64,000 nucleotides of DNA from Notamacropus eugenii (Eukaryota > Chordata > Mammalia > Diprotodontia > Macropodidae): NCBI RefSeq assembly GCF_028372415.1, contig NC_092875.1, positions 195,526,372 to 195,590,371 of the forward strand. The letters are read 5' to 3'. Each line of letters opens with the position of its first letter. Within the stretch, counting starts at the first letter, position 1. This document shows, piece after piece, positions 11,051 through 21,410 of this stretch. Under the pieces are notes generated by a model. That model saw only the letters and a list, made by a program, of their open reading frames with translations. It did not search any database and was not told the DNA's origin. The translations under genes and the position numbers were made by a program.

Positions 11051-11834
11051 ACTAATATATTCCTTTGAAAGAAATACTCAGTGTACAAAAGATGAGGTTT
11101 TTTTCCTCCAGCATATCATTTCTGTTACTTATGAAGCATGAATTCAAGGAACTCCTACACTGTCAAATGATTGGCTGGTATATTGATCTAGTTATTCAAC
11201 TTTCTGTTGCTATGAGATAGAAACCATACAATGGGTGGGAGTGGAGAAATGGGGAGAGAAGACCCACAGTTGGTGCTTATGGGGCTAAGGGAGACCCAAG
11301 GGGTATCTGGTTTTCTTCTCAGTCATAGCTAAATGATTCCAGGAAAGATAGGAGAATTAAGAGAAAAGGAGAACCTAGGGAGTTCTAGCTGTCTTGATTT
11401 TTTTAAAAATGTGAGAATTTTATTACAAAGCCACAGCCCTTTGTATAACTCATCATGTCTCCGATGAACACAAGACAGATGAAGAATAGGTAGACAGAAT
11501 ATAGAAGACCCCTGACTTCTTGTACTTCTTTGAATATAAGGATTTTCTTTGTATTTATGCCCCTCGTACCCAGCACAATGTCTGTCACACAGTAAGCACT
11601 TAATAAATGCTTGATGATTTATTATTTGAAGAAGCCCCTCACAAAGATCTGTTGATCTCCCTTTGTAGTCTTTTCCAAATTGTCCTTTCTAGTTGAACTT
11701 GTTTCATCTCAGAAGAGTACACTAATGGTGTTGGAAATGGCCAGAGAGAGGAATTTTCTTCTTTTTATACTTTTTATACTCAGTGAGGATATAGGACCTT
11801 GTCTTTGTGCACACTTTAAAAAAGACGATTGCCC
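11051..11834. other. Unassigned, with one L2 tail
   Basis: 11560-11622 is a sense L2 tail (CCCAGCACAATGTCTGTCAC, TAAGCACTTAATAAATGCTT). Nothing else recognised. Confidence 0.45.
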
Positions 11835-12080
11835 TTGTTGTTCAGTCATATCCAACTCTTTGTGACCACATTTGGGATTTTCTTGGCAAAGATACTAGAG
11901 TGGTTTATCATTTCCATCTCCAGCTCATTTTACAGGAACATGGAAATAGACAAAGAGAGTTTAAATGCCTTGCCCAGGGTCACAGAGCTACTAAGAGCCT
12001 AAGGCCAGATTTGAACTTAGGAAGGTGAGTCTTCCTGACTCTAGACCCACCACTCTATCCACTGTGCCACCTAGATGCCC
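11835..12080 (-). mobile_element. Mar1/WSINE1-type SINE, antisense
   Basis: Full-length reverse order: TTGTTGTTCAGTCATATCCA, ACTCTTTGTGACCACATTTG, TTCTTGGCAAAGATACTAGA, CCAGCTCATTTTACAGGAAC, GCCCAGGGTCACAGAGCTAC, CAGATTTGAACTTAGGAAGG, CACTGTGCCACCTAGATGCC. Forms an inverted pair with 12270-12507. Confidence 0.75.
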
Positions 12081-12269
12081 TAAATATTGCTCTGTTACTG
12101 TGTTATAGAAACCTTTGTGCCTCCCTGAGACTGGTTTCCCAAAAGGATTCAATTTTAGGTATCATCAAAATACATAGTAGAGTCACAAGACTGTCTAAAA
12201 CGTAATTAGTAGGCAAAAATGGAAGAATCTTCAGTCTTTAAAAAGCTATTATACATCAAAATATTTTTG

Positions 12270-12507
12270 AGCAGTTAGGTGGCATAGTAGATAGAGTGCT
12301 GGACCTAGAGTCGAGAGGGCTTGAGTTCAAGTCTACCCTCAGACACTAGTTTTGTGACCCTGGGCAAGTCACTTAACCCTGTTTGCCTCAGTTTCCTCAT
12401 CTGAAAAATGAGCTGAGAAGATGACAATTTCTTTATCCAGTATCTTTGCCAAGAAAACCCCAATTGGAGTCACAGAGTCAGATATGACTGACACAACTCA
12501 ACAATAA
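12270..12507 (+). mobile_element. Mar1/WSINE1-type SINE
   Basis: Head GCAGTTAGGTGGCATAGTAG, box-B-like GAGTTCAAGTCT, CORE CAGTTTCCTCATCTGAAAAA, then TATCTTTGCCAAGAAAACCC and the RTE-like tail AGTCACAGAGTCAGATATGA. Head-to-head with the antisense copy at 11835-12080. Confidence 0.75.
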
Positions 12508-12584
12508 AATCAAAATATTCTTCTGGCTAATGAGGATAGCTGTGGAATTAATAGGTGAAAATTTCTAAAAAGTAGGCTAGATGG

Positions 12585-12870
12585 AAGGGTACACTGGGAA
12601 GAAAATCTTCAGGTTCAAATCTTACCTCTAATAATACCTTTGTGACCTTCAACAAGTCACTATTTTCCCTGGAACTGGTTCCTTATCTATAAAATGAGGA
12701 AGTTGGAGTAGGTAGACTGAGGTCCCTTCAAACTCTAGTCTAGACTTCCAGTATGAGCCTGTGGTTTTCTATCTTGATTGTGGGGCATTGACCTACCTGA
12801 GCACAGTGGATTGGACAGAATGATCTCTGGTGACCCAATCTAGTTCTATGATTCTCTTATTTCATTCCTT
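12585..12870 (+). repeat. MIR-family SINE
   Basis: AGGTTCAAATCTTACCTCTA, CTTCAACAAGTCACTATTTT, TTCCTTATCTATAAAATGAG and GTCCCTTCAAACTCTAGTCT. Confidence 0.55.
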
Positions 12871-13384
12871 TTCATTAGCATTGTCCACCTTAAGGCTTTT
12901 TATTTCTCTGTGACACCAGTGTTTTCAGATTCCTGGACAGGATGGGGATGTGGTTCTTAAATTAGCATAGCACTTTCAATAAATGAAGAGATGTCATTGG
13001 AAATGTAGTAAATACAGATTATGAAGTAATTTTAGAAATACCAAATCAATGTTTAAGAGCAAGGTCAGGGAAATTTTATGGTTGAGGTTATAATTATGTT
13101 TCAATGAAATTGAAGTAAACATCTGCTTTGTGGCTAGATGTGGTAACTTGCCTACAGTCCAGATCATTCTAGTGTGGGACACTGAGGCTGACAAATGCCT
13201 GAGGACTCTTTTCACCTTCTTAGGTCACTGGAGCCCCAGGCTTTACAGAAGGCTGATGTTCTCTGGCAGCTGGGGACAAAAAATCAGATGATGTCTCAGC
13301 TCAAGTGTTAGCCTGGCTGACTTTCTCCAGAGTTTATCCCACTGCTCACTGTCATACTCTTGGGTGGAAGATGAATGCACTATT
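12871..13384. other. Unassigned
   Basis: No recognised element. The antisense 73-codon frame at 12994-13215 has no motif. Confidence 0.35.
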
Positions 13385-13600
13385 CTCATGGAATCACAGT
13401 TTTAGAAATGCCAGAGAACTCTGAGGTCATTTACTCTAATCCCTTAATTTTGCAAATAAAAAAACCCAAAAAACTCAAGACAAGAACAGTTAAATGACTT
13501 ATCTAAATATGACATAGGTCATTAATGTATCAAATCTCACTCCAGAGCTAACTTCCCTTCCCTGGTGCCATGTTACTTAGCATCCTTCAAACTCCAAGTC
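13385..13600 (-). repeat. MIR-family SINE, antisense
   Basis: GAATCACAGTTTTAGAAATG, TTTTGCAAATAAAAAAACCC, AGTTAAATGACTTATCTAAA, ACTCCAGAGCTAACTTCCCT. Confidence 0.5.
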
Positions 13601-13854
13601 AACTTAATACATTCATAGCAATGAATAGTATTATTTTCAGTAGAGAAAAGGAGGCATAAAATCATCAATTGAACTTTCTGAAAGATAAATTTCAGATAGA
13701 ACTTGGAATGTAGTTTGAGTTTCCTGACCCCAAACTTAGCTTTAATGATTGTATAAATCTGTAAGCTAGTTTCCTTGAGATTGCAAATCAGGTCTGTGTA
13801 GGAAATTATTATTTTCTCCCCTAGAATTAGTGTTGCAGTGTGGGTTAGTTTAGA
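13601..13854. other. Unassigned
   Basis: Nothing recognised. Confidence 0.35.
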
Positions 13855-14362
13855 GAATAATTTTTTCCTTAAGGACCTTGCCTTAAACCCAAATCATTCT
13901 GGTTCTCCTTGATTGACCAATAACACCCAGGCCCAAGCCCAACTTGGTCTTTGTTCAGACCCTGATTAGCTCTGAATGAAAGTAAAAAGCAATTGTTTCT
14001 GTTTTGGTCAGAAACTCTGGGGGTCTTCCCCTCCCAGATTGTTTTCTTTTTTTTTGATTATGTAATAAAGGCTACTCTGCCTCATTTCTTATCTAGCCCT
14101 AATCACTGAATGGGCGTTGCCTCAGTGAAACTGAGATCTGGGAAAGACTTTAGCTTAAAAAGGCAAAGGTCTCCAACTGCAACCAGGGCCATCTCCAGTT
14201 ATCCTGACCTGTCTCCTGCCTCTAGACCCAGATGGCTCCAGAGGAGAAAGTGAGGCTGGAGCCTTCCCTCATTTAAATCCAATTTACTTGTATATCATAC
14301 CATTACCTCTCTGATGTCAAGGTCATCTTTGAGAATAAGGGACCAACATCAAGAAAACAATG
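13855..14362 (+). repeat. Longer copy of the second marsupial SINE-like family
   Basis: Modules in order: GGGCGTTGCCTCAGTGAAAC, TGGGAAAGACTTTAGCTTAA, AGGCAAAGGTCTCCAACTGC, AGGGCCATCTCCAGTTATCC, CCCAGATGGCTCCAGAGGAG, AAAGTGAGGCTGGAGCC, TGATGTCAAGGTCATCTTTG and AATAAGGGACCAACATCAAG. The 13855-14100 part, with GTAATAAAGGCTACTCTGCC, may be a separate LTR-like unit. Confidence 0.5.
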
Positions 14363-14494
14363 GGATAAGAGTCTAAAGACTAGCCTCCATCACTTATTAG
14401 ACAAATGACACTTTACACAAATTCTCAGTGATCTCATTAACTCTCAGAGATTTAATTATCACTTCAATACAGATGACTTCCAGATTTGTATGTT

Positions 14495-14758
14495 TTTGTT
14501 AGTCAGTTGTTTGAGTTATGTCTGACTATTTGTGACCACATTTTGGATTTTTCTTGGCAAAGATATTGGAGTAGTTGGCCATTTCCTTCTCTAGCTTATT
14601 TTATATATTTTACCGATGAGGAACTGAGGCCAACAGTGTTAAGTGACTTGCTCAGGGTCACACAGCTATTAAGTGTTTGAGGCCAGATTTGAACTCATGA
14701 AGATGGGTCTTCCTGATTCCAAGCCCAGTGCTCTATCCACTGCCCCATATAGCTGTCC
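14495..14758 (-). mobile_element. Mar1/WSINE1-type SINE, antisense
   Basis: TTGTTAGTCAGTTGTTTGAG, TTTGTGACCACATTTTGGAT, TTCTTGGCAAAGATATTGGA, GCTCAGGGTCACACAGCTAT and CACTGCCCCATATAGCTGTC. Inserted in L2. Confidence 0.75.
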
Positions 14759-15213
14759 TCACTCAGCTTTATTTCTATATAATCAGCTATCTATTAGATA
14801 TACCAAGCTGGATATCCTGTAGACATCTCAAAATTAATATGACCAAAAATGAACTCAATATATTTTTCCCCAAATTTCTTTCTCTTCCAAACTTCTTTAT
14901 TATCATTAATGATACTATAAATCTTCCAATCACCCAAGTTCACAGCTTTAGTGTCCTCTTATACTCCTTATTCTCACTCAACTTACAATTCCAATCATTT
15001 CCCAAATGCTGTCATTTCTGTCTCCCCAACATCCATTGAATATGCCTCTTTTTACAGTCAGTCACAACCTAGTGCAGGCCCTCATCACTTTTGACTGCTA
15101 CAGTACATTCCTATTTCATCTCCTTGCCTCAAGTCTCTCCCTACTCTAATCCATTCTCTAAACCCATATAAAAGTGATTTTTTTCACTCTTCCGATATAA
15201 ATTTTTTTTTTTA

Positions 15214-15219
15214 TTAAAT
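15214..15219. other. Target-site duplication, left (TTAAAT)
   Basis: TTAAAT at 15214-15219 is repeated exactly at 15635-15640, directly flanking the TG...CA element. Confidence 0.7.
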
Positions 15220-15634
15220 TGTTGGGGGACAGCTCTGGACCGGGGTCCCCCGTGAGGACCGTGAGACGCCTGAGGGTCCGAACCTGCTTACGTGGCAGGC
15301 TAGCTGGTCTAGCAAGCCACGAGGTACTGGGATGGCCCTGGTAACAGGCTGGCTCCACCCACGGGGAGGCACTTGGGAGGAGCTCGCCCGCCCATGGGAG
15401 GTACGGGGGAGGAGACAGGGGATAATAAAAGGGGATGACCATGAGAGCTGGAGAGAGAGAAAGAAACGGAATAAAGCTTGCTGGCTGCAACTCCTTTTGG
15501 GTACTCTGCCTGTTTATTCCCCTTCCCCAACAGGGAGAGGGAATTCCCTCCCCCGAACCAGGAGGAGGGCCAGAGACGTCTGAGGACCGGGGATAGGTAA
15601 GTAGAAGGCGAAGGCCCGGGAGTCGCCCCGTGCA
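15220..15634 (+). mobile_element. CpG-rich solo retroviral LTR
   Basis: A 415-base block begins TGTTGGGGGACAG and ends CGCCCCGTGCA, giving TG...CA ends and an imperfect terminal inverted repeat, flanked by an exact 6-bp duplication TTAAAT. It holds a TATA-like TAATAAAAGG (15423-15432) and a polyadenylation signal AATAAA (15470-15475), so U3-R-U5 order on the plus strand is clear. A 6-bp duplication is typical of class II (ERVK/beta-like) integration. I count about 19 CpG, far above the surrounding DNA, which implies limited deamination and a fairly young insertion, or protection. An alternative LTR end is CCCCAACA at about 15531, which would leave 100 bases of leader, but the duplication favours 15634. 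No internal viral genes remain. Confidence 0.75.
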
Positions 15635-15640
15635 TTAAAT
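15635..15640. other. Target-site duplication, right (TTAAAT)
   Basis: Second copy of TTAAAT, directly after the LTR's terminal CA. Confidence 0.7.
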
Positions 15641-16060
15641 AACTTTAAGATCTTGGTCTTTCTTTCTTGTCTTTGTACAAAACCAGAGGAAAAAACACTA
15701 GTTACTCTGAAGCAGAATCCAGGGATATTATCACTAGCATGACACAACCAAACTGGCCACCAGAGCTTTATCACTTTCATTAACATAGCTCAAATAACTG
15801 ACAATAGGAACAAAAACTGATTTTCTTGCCATTCTTGATCAACTTCACTAATGTACTTTCTATGGCAGAACTGGGCTGCTTACACTCCACATGTAATTTT
15901 TCCAGGATGATACCACTGGAATAAGTACCCCAAAAGTGTTGACTTTAAGTATGGTTAGTTCTAAGGCACACCTTCACTTAGTGCATGTTTTGACACCTCT
16001 GATCCCACTAATGGCTGTGCTACTGCAGGGCCTTTTGGCTCAGGTGTCTCTTCAGATCCA
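15641..16060. other. Unassigned segment within the broken L2
   Basis: Not clearly L2 and not clearly part of the LTR. Possibly another insertion. Confidence 0.35.
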
Positions 16061-16204
16061 CCTTCTCTCTACCACTCTCAAGAGTAGGTCTGATCATGCC
16101 ATTCCTCTACTCAAGACACTACAGTGGCTCCCTATTACCTCTAGGAATGGGCAGATGAGAGCAATCTGTTCTAACAGCCATGAGAGCAACTGAAGTGCTT
16201 AGAG

Positions 16205-16627
16205 ATGGGTCAGATATCAAAGACACCAAAGTCATCCACTGCATCATGGACCACTGCCATCTGTCTTGACTTGTGTGTCAATGACTCAGAAAGAGAGGGG
16301 GAGGCTGATGACTGTGCAGCTCTGCCTCACTCAAATCCAGTTCACGCGAGAGTCAAGACATCACCATGTGTTTTTATGATTCTTATTGTATAGATGAGAA
16401 AACTGAGCCTGAAAAAAATTATGCCTTGCCCAGCATAACACAACCATTAAATGTCTGGTCTTCTGGATTACAAGTCTTCTGGATTACCCACTGTGCCCCT
16501 CAGGAAGAGAGAGGGAGCTGGTAACTTTGTGTAACTCTGTCTCACTTAAATCCAATTCATGAACAAGTTAAGGCATCAACCATGATGTCATTGGTCCTCT
16601 TTGAAAACAAAGGTAAAAAAATAACAA
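16205..16627 (+). repeat. Two copies of SINE family 2, with an intervening CORE-like piece
   Basis: 16205-16375 (GGAGGCTGATGACTGTGCAG, CTCACTCAAATCCAGTTCAC) and 16500-16627 (GAGGGAGCTGGTAACTTTGT, GATGTCATTGGTCCTCTTTG, AAACAAAGG) share the family module seen at 14330. 16376-16500 looks like a decayed antisense CORE-SINE (GATGAGAAAACTGAGCCTGA, TGCCTTGCCCAGCATAACAC, CCCACTGTGCCCC). Confidence 0.5.
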
Positions 16628-17154
16628 GGATCAAATCCAAATTCCTCTGGCAAACCTTTAAAGTTTTTTTTACAACTAGATGCCTTCCTATCTTCCTACC
16701 TTTTTATATTTTTCTGCTTTTTGTACACTCTATGGTTCAGCCATACTAGTTTGCTTGTTACTTCACAAACAAGAAACTCCATCTTCCTTCTCTGTGCTTT
16801 TGCTAAGTATATCTAGGACTGGTATGCATTCCCTCCTCAGTTTAATGTCTTGGAGACCCTTCAAAACTCAGTTCTAGTTCTGCCTTCTACCTGAAACTTT
16901 TCCTGTCACCCCAGTTGCTAATGCAACTCTTCCCCAAATTAACTTGTGTTCAGTTTGCATATTTTGTACTTATTTTATTACACTTAATATGCACGCAACT
17001 TATCTTCTCCATTAGACAAAGATTTTTGAGATCAGGAATTGTGTTCATCTAGTCTTGGAATCCCTGATTGTTAATATTTGGCACAAAATTACTGCTTAAC
17101 AAAGTCTCATTGATTCCCTCCTCTTCTTTCTTATAAGGTTATTTTGAATATCAA

Positions 17155-17425
17155 ATGAGAGACAATATAGATTACTGGTCAGAGTAATGGATCTGGAGTC
17201 AAGAAGACGTGACTTCAAATTCTTCCTCATATATTTATTAGTTGTGTGCATGACTCTGGGTAAGACACTTAAACTTCCTGAGCCTCAATTTTTATCATCT
17301 AAAAATGAGGATAATAATAGAACATATCCTGGGGTTACATGAAGATCAAATGAGATAATATATGGAAATTGCCTTGTAATTATTAAAGGCTATATAAATG
17401 ACACCAATTACTTATATATGGGAAA
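17155..17425 (+). repeat. Ther1/MIR SINE
   Basis: Nearly full: GTAATGGATCTGGAGTCAAG, GTGACTTCAAATTCTTCCTC, GGGTAAGACACTTAAACTTC, CTAAAAATGAGGATAATAAT, TGGGGTTACATGAAGATCAA and GGCTATATAAATGACACC. Confidence 0.65.
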
Positions 17426-17999
17426 GCATTTTTTCAGACTTAAAGCAATATAGCATGTAGAATACCATATCCTGTTAAAATCAGTTGCATACTTATGCAC
17501 ATGCAAATTTCCCATATTTATCCTTCATGACTCTTCCCCTTTCCCACTAAATTTTCAGCACTCTGGTTAGCCTGCATGAATTTTATCTTGCTCTCCTTCC
17601 TCAAGTCACTATCCTGTTCTACTACATGGTTTCCCAATTACTCCTAATTGGCACTAATTAAAAGGGCTATTGGTGTATAATTTATTTATTCATAGATATT
17701 TCGGTGCTTTGTCTCCTTTGTAGACAACATGGTTCTGCCAGTTAGGAGAGTAGGAATGGAAGACAGGGAGAATGCCTTTATTTTGACTATTCTTGGAATT
17801 TTCTAGGCCAGAGACACAGTACTTAAATGACTTTTTGTCACAAGATGGACTTGACGTTGCTGTCACTGGCTTCACCTGATGTCCAAACAACATATATCAT
17901 AGCACATATAGTTAGGAAATATCTATTAATTTATCTAGTCTAACTCCTCATCAGTGAAGGATTATATGTTTTAATTCATTGTCCAGACTAATTTTATAA
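17426..17999. other. Unassigned
   Basis: No recognised gene or repeat. Confidence 0.35.
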
Positions 18000-18170
18000 C
18001 TCACTGGATGATGTCCTGTCTCAATTTGTCATGTACTACTGTCAGCAAATTCTTCCTGTTATTTACACTAAATTCTCCTCTTAAATTTCATTTCATCTTG
18101 ACCCTTTGTACCGTTCTAAATAATGCTTCCCTATTGTGCGGATTGTATTCTTTTCACCTGTGCAAGCCCT
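18000..18170 (-). repeat. CR1/L3 LINE 3' region, antisense
   Basis: AGCAAATTCTTCCTGTTATT followed by TACACTAAATTCTCCTCTTA fits the antisense CR1/L3 3' region, as at 5500. Confidence 0.4.
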
Positions 18171-19119
18171 TAGTGACCACAGCTGTCTGTGGGCCATTTG
18201 CCCAGTCCATTAGCCCTGCAGATGTATCAAAGGAACCTGGGCTCAGTGAGTGAACAATACCCAGATTGCTGACTCTTGAAAGCTCCCAGCATCTCGTTCC
18301 TTCTTACCGCTGATTCCTCCTTGCCTTGTACCCTGGCTTGCGTTTCCCTGGTGACGATTGCCTTGCTCTGCCATGGTTCTCCCTCCCTCTGCCCCCCTCC
18401 ATAGATCTCCATGGTAACAACCTGGAAATGAACTTGACCTTGCCCCAGCAAATCCAAAGCATCCCATCAACTTGCCTGAGGCTTTCGACTGGCCAGCCTG
18501 CCCCTGCAGGGATCTAACATCATCCCTCAGAAATGATAAACAGTAACCAATTAATGATTATTCAACACATTGAGAATATAAGATATGCTAAGAGTCATTA
18601 ATCTCGCCTTTTCCCAAATCAGGAATGTAGTCAAATTGTGCTGAAGTAAATTTTACTGCATCTCATACGGTAACCCTAAAGTATCTATGGAAATAGACAA
18701 TAAAACAACATGGAAAACTGAAATACGTAGCTAACCCAGATAATCCATTTTAGCCAATTAAAGGATTTCTGCCATTTCTATTCATTATCTGTCCACACTC
18801 AGTCCTGGCTACTTGAGTCTACTCCCACCCAATAAGAGGAATGAAAGAAATACCTTGGAAAAAAGGGGGATAATAGGTCTACAAGGATACTATTATTCTT
18901 GAATTATAATTGTTAACATCCAGTACAATCTTAAGTCGGTTACACTTCTCCCCTTTATTGACTTCTCTTAAGTTTGTATGTGTATGTTTGTGTGTATGTA
19001 TGTTTATGTGTGCATTTGTGTGGAGAGGTTTATATAAATTACTTTCTTCTGGATATACTGCAGTTTGCCCATGTCCTTATTTAAATATAGTATCTAAAAT
19101 GGTATTTCTGATGTTTACT
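18171..19119. other. Low-repeat stretch, GC-richer at 18250-18520
   Basis: No recognised repeat. 18342-18355 (GTTTCCCTGGTGAC) and 18404-18418 (GATCTCCATGGTAAC) both resemble the RFX X-box (GTTNCCATGGNAAC). 18970-19020 is TG-rich. No coding evidence. Confidence 0.4.
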
Positions 19120-20285
19120 AGCTTATCTATTGACACTTAGATGTGTCTGTAACTCTGATCTCCTGACCACTGGTTTGGCTTCTTTCTCCAAGTACCATCA
19201 GGACACTACCATTGGGCTTTCTTACCCTTACCTCCAACTCTATATGTATAAAACTAAGATCCTCATCTTTTTCTCCAGGTCATCTATCCCTTCCAGGTTT
19301 CTTGTCTCTGTAAGTGATCCTCCTTATGTATTATTACCCAGACTTGAAATTCAAATTTATCTTCGACTCATTACTTTCTCCCAGCCTCTATTTCTAATTA
19401 TGTACTAACCATTGTCCTCTTTGAAATGTTTCTTGTATTATCCTTCTTCTCTGTTTCCACTGCTGCTCTCCTAGTCCACACCATTATTAACTCACATCTA
19501 TGTTCCTGCAACTGTCTCCGCTATTCACTCCCTGATGCCAATTCTCTAACTCATCCTGCTTATACACTGCTGCAATAATCTCCCCTTTGACCAAGTAATT
19601 TCTTTATTGGAAAGAACACAGCTTTTAAAGTCAGATGATCTGGTTTCAAATCTCAGCTCAAATAAATACTACCTGTATGACATTAGGCAAAGTACTTTAA
19701 TTCTTAGGGACTTATTTTCCCTATCTGTAAAATTAAGGGGTTAGAATAGGCAAATTCTAACTTTCATTCTAACTCTAGATCCTACTGTCAAAATCTTAAA
19801 GTCTTCCTACTCAATAAATTAAATATAGATTCTTATAGGATGTTTTCAATACACTCTACCTCCCGGCTCCACCAACCTTATTTCTTACCACTCTATACAT
19901 GCATACACTATTTTAGTAAAATCACTTTCACTTCCAATGAACACATGTTCATTCCATTCTTTATCCCTTTGGTCATATTCTTCCCCTTCTCAACTATTAA
20001 AATAAAAATAAAATAAAACAAAACAAAAAATTACTTTCAAGACCTGGCTCACATTTTGTTTCTTCTCCTTGGAGCTGCTTCTTTTCTGATGGCCTTTGGC
20101 ACTTATGGCTTATGTCATAGAGAGATCCTGTCTTGTATGATTCACTGTTGCTTTTGTTTCCCTTACTAGGTCTTAAATTCTTCATGTTAAGGATCACATT
20201 TTATACTCCTGTGTCTTTTATAATCCTTCTAGTACAGTACTAAACACAGAGGGGATTCTCGGTGGATAATTATTGATGATTTCTG
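19120..20285 (+). repeat. L2 LINE, split by a MIR/Ther1 SINE
   Basis: L2 halves 19120-19607 (TGTATAAAACTAAGATCCTC, CCTGCAACTGTCTCCGCTAT) and 19791-20285 (AGTCTTCCTACTCAATAAAT, TGGCTCACATTTTGTTTCTT, TTACTAGGTCTTAAATTCTT, TCTAGTACAGTACTAAACAC) flank a MIR-like SINE at about 19608-19790 (AAAGTCAGATGATCTGGTTT, CCCTATCTGTAAAATTAAGG). Confidence 0.55.
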
Positions 20286-20779
20286 CCTCTAGTTTTGAAT
20301 CCTGAAGTTCACCAAAATAAAATGCTTATTTTTTCTTTGTCAATTTGTTTGTAATGTCCCCTTTGGGATAGAAGATGGAGGGGCCTTCCTTTCCTCTGCC
20401 ACTTAACAGATATAGATACCTTCTGACTGCTTACTGTTGGCTGTGAAGACTCTTGATTCAGACATCAATAGATATAATAGAGGGACATCTCTGATCTTTG
20501 GGCCTCTTCTTCCTGCTTACATCAAAGGATGGTAGAAGGATGGTCTTCTCTCCATTGGGCTGTAAAACATGAGCTTGTGACCTCCTAGGCAAGCTAAGAT
20601 CTGAAATGGGACCATCTTCTGTTTGAGTCTTTTCTTTGGGTATAGGGGAGTACCTTGTGAGATCTTGAAAGACAGTTGGCATCAGCCCCTATCTAAGATT
20701 CTCAAGCAGATAAGTATTGGGTAGCTGAGGATTACATTAGTTTCTTTTTTTTTTTTGAAATTTCCACATTACCTTGCTG
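20286..20779. other. Unassigned
   Basis: Nothing recognised. A 74-codon antisense frame at 20458-20682 has no motif. Confidence 0.35.
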
Positions 20780-21210
20780 ACATATTAAGTTCACTATGCT
20801 TCTTAGATTATTTTTTCTTCTTCTGAGAAACTGTTGTATAACCATTCCTTTACCATTTTGTAGTTATTAGATTTCACTTTATGTTCTAGCCTGTCAAGTT
20901 CCTTTTGGACTCCTACTCTGAAATCACAATGAACATGAACTTGGAAAGACTTCAAGAGATAGTGGAAGATAAAAGAACCTGGTGGGTTCATGGGGTCTTG
21001 AAGAGCTGGACACAACTGCGGGACCAAACAAGAACTCTGATAGTTAATGTTTTAGCTACTCTACCAGTTTGTGAGTTATCTTAATGAGCTCATTTTAATA
21101 GGCATACTCTCTATGTCTGTATCTAAATCATTGATTCAAGTGTTAAGCATCATAGGGGCAAATACATTGGGGTACTCTACTGTAGACCTTCTCCTAAACT
21201 GACATTAATG
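20780..21210 (-). repeat. CR1/L3 LINE fragment, antisense, with RTE tail insert
   Basis: Antisense CR1/L3 order: CACTTTATGTTCTAGCCTGT, CAAGTTCCTTTTGGACTCCT, TGTATCTAAATCATTGATTC, AGTGTTAAGCATCATAGGGG, ATTGGGGTACTCTACTGTAG. A piece at about 20932-21030 breaks it and is listed separately. Confidence 0.55.
20932..21030 (+). mobile_element. 5'-truncated RTE 3' tail
   Basis: AAGAACCTGGTGGGTTCATG, GGGTCTTGAAGAGCTGGACA and CAACTG match the terminal segment of BovB/RTE elements and of the Mar1 SINE tails. Only about 100 bases inserted, into L3. Confidence 0.45.
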
Positions 21211-21214
21211 ATCT

Positions 21215-21410
21215 TGGAAATATAGCTTCAGAGGTGAAAGTGACCTCACAGGCCACTTACTTCAGACTCCTCATTTTACAGAAGCAGGGGCTTAAGGACA
21301 TTTAATAAGTAGCTTAGGGTCAAACAGATAGGAAGCCTCAGAGCTGGGATTTGAACTCAGGACTTTTGACTCTACACTCTGAATTACAGCTATTCAGTTG
21401 GGTCCAAATT
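21215..21410 (-). repeat. MIR-family SINE, antisense
   Basis: CCTCATTTTACAGAAGCAGG, CAGAGCTGGGATTTGAACTC, AGGACTTTTGACTCTACACT. Confidence 0.55.

Larger units (their letters stand above)
14400..17125 (+). repeat. L2 LINE 3' region broken by four insertions
   Basis: Sense L2 segments run in order: about 14400-14494, 14759-15213 (ACATCTCAAAATTAATATGA, TCACCCAAGTTCACAGCTTT, CAAGTCTCTCCCTACTCTAA), 16062-16160 (GTCTGATCATGCCATTCCTC, TACAGTGGCTCCCTATTACC) and 16628-17125 (ATCAAATCCAAATTCCTCTG, CTACCTGAAACTTTTCCTGT, TTAGACAAAGATTTTTGAGA, TGCTTAACAAAGTCTCATTG). The gaps hold a Mar1 SINE, a solo LTR and two SINE-family-2 pieces. No ORF is preserved. Confidence 0.6.

Noticed and set aside
15158..15786. 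Several overlapping frames of 83-110 codons on both strands
   Set aside because: Caused by the GC-rich, stop-poor LTR at 15220-15634; no retroviral protein domain is present.
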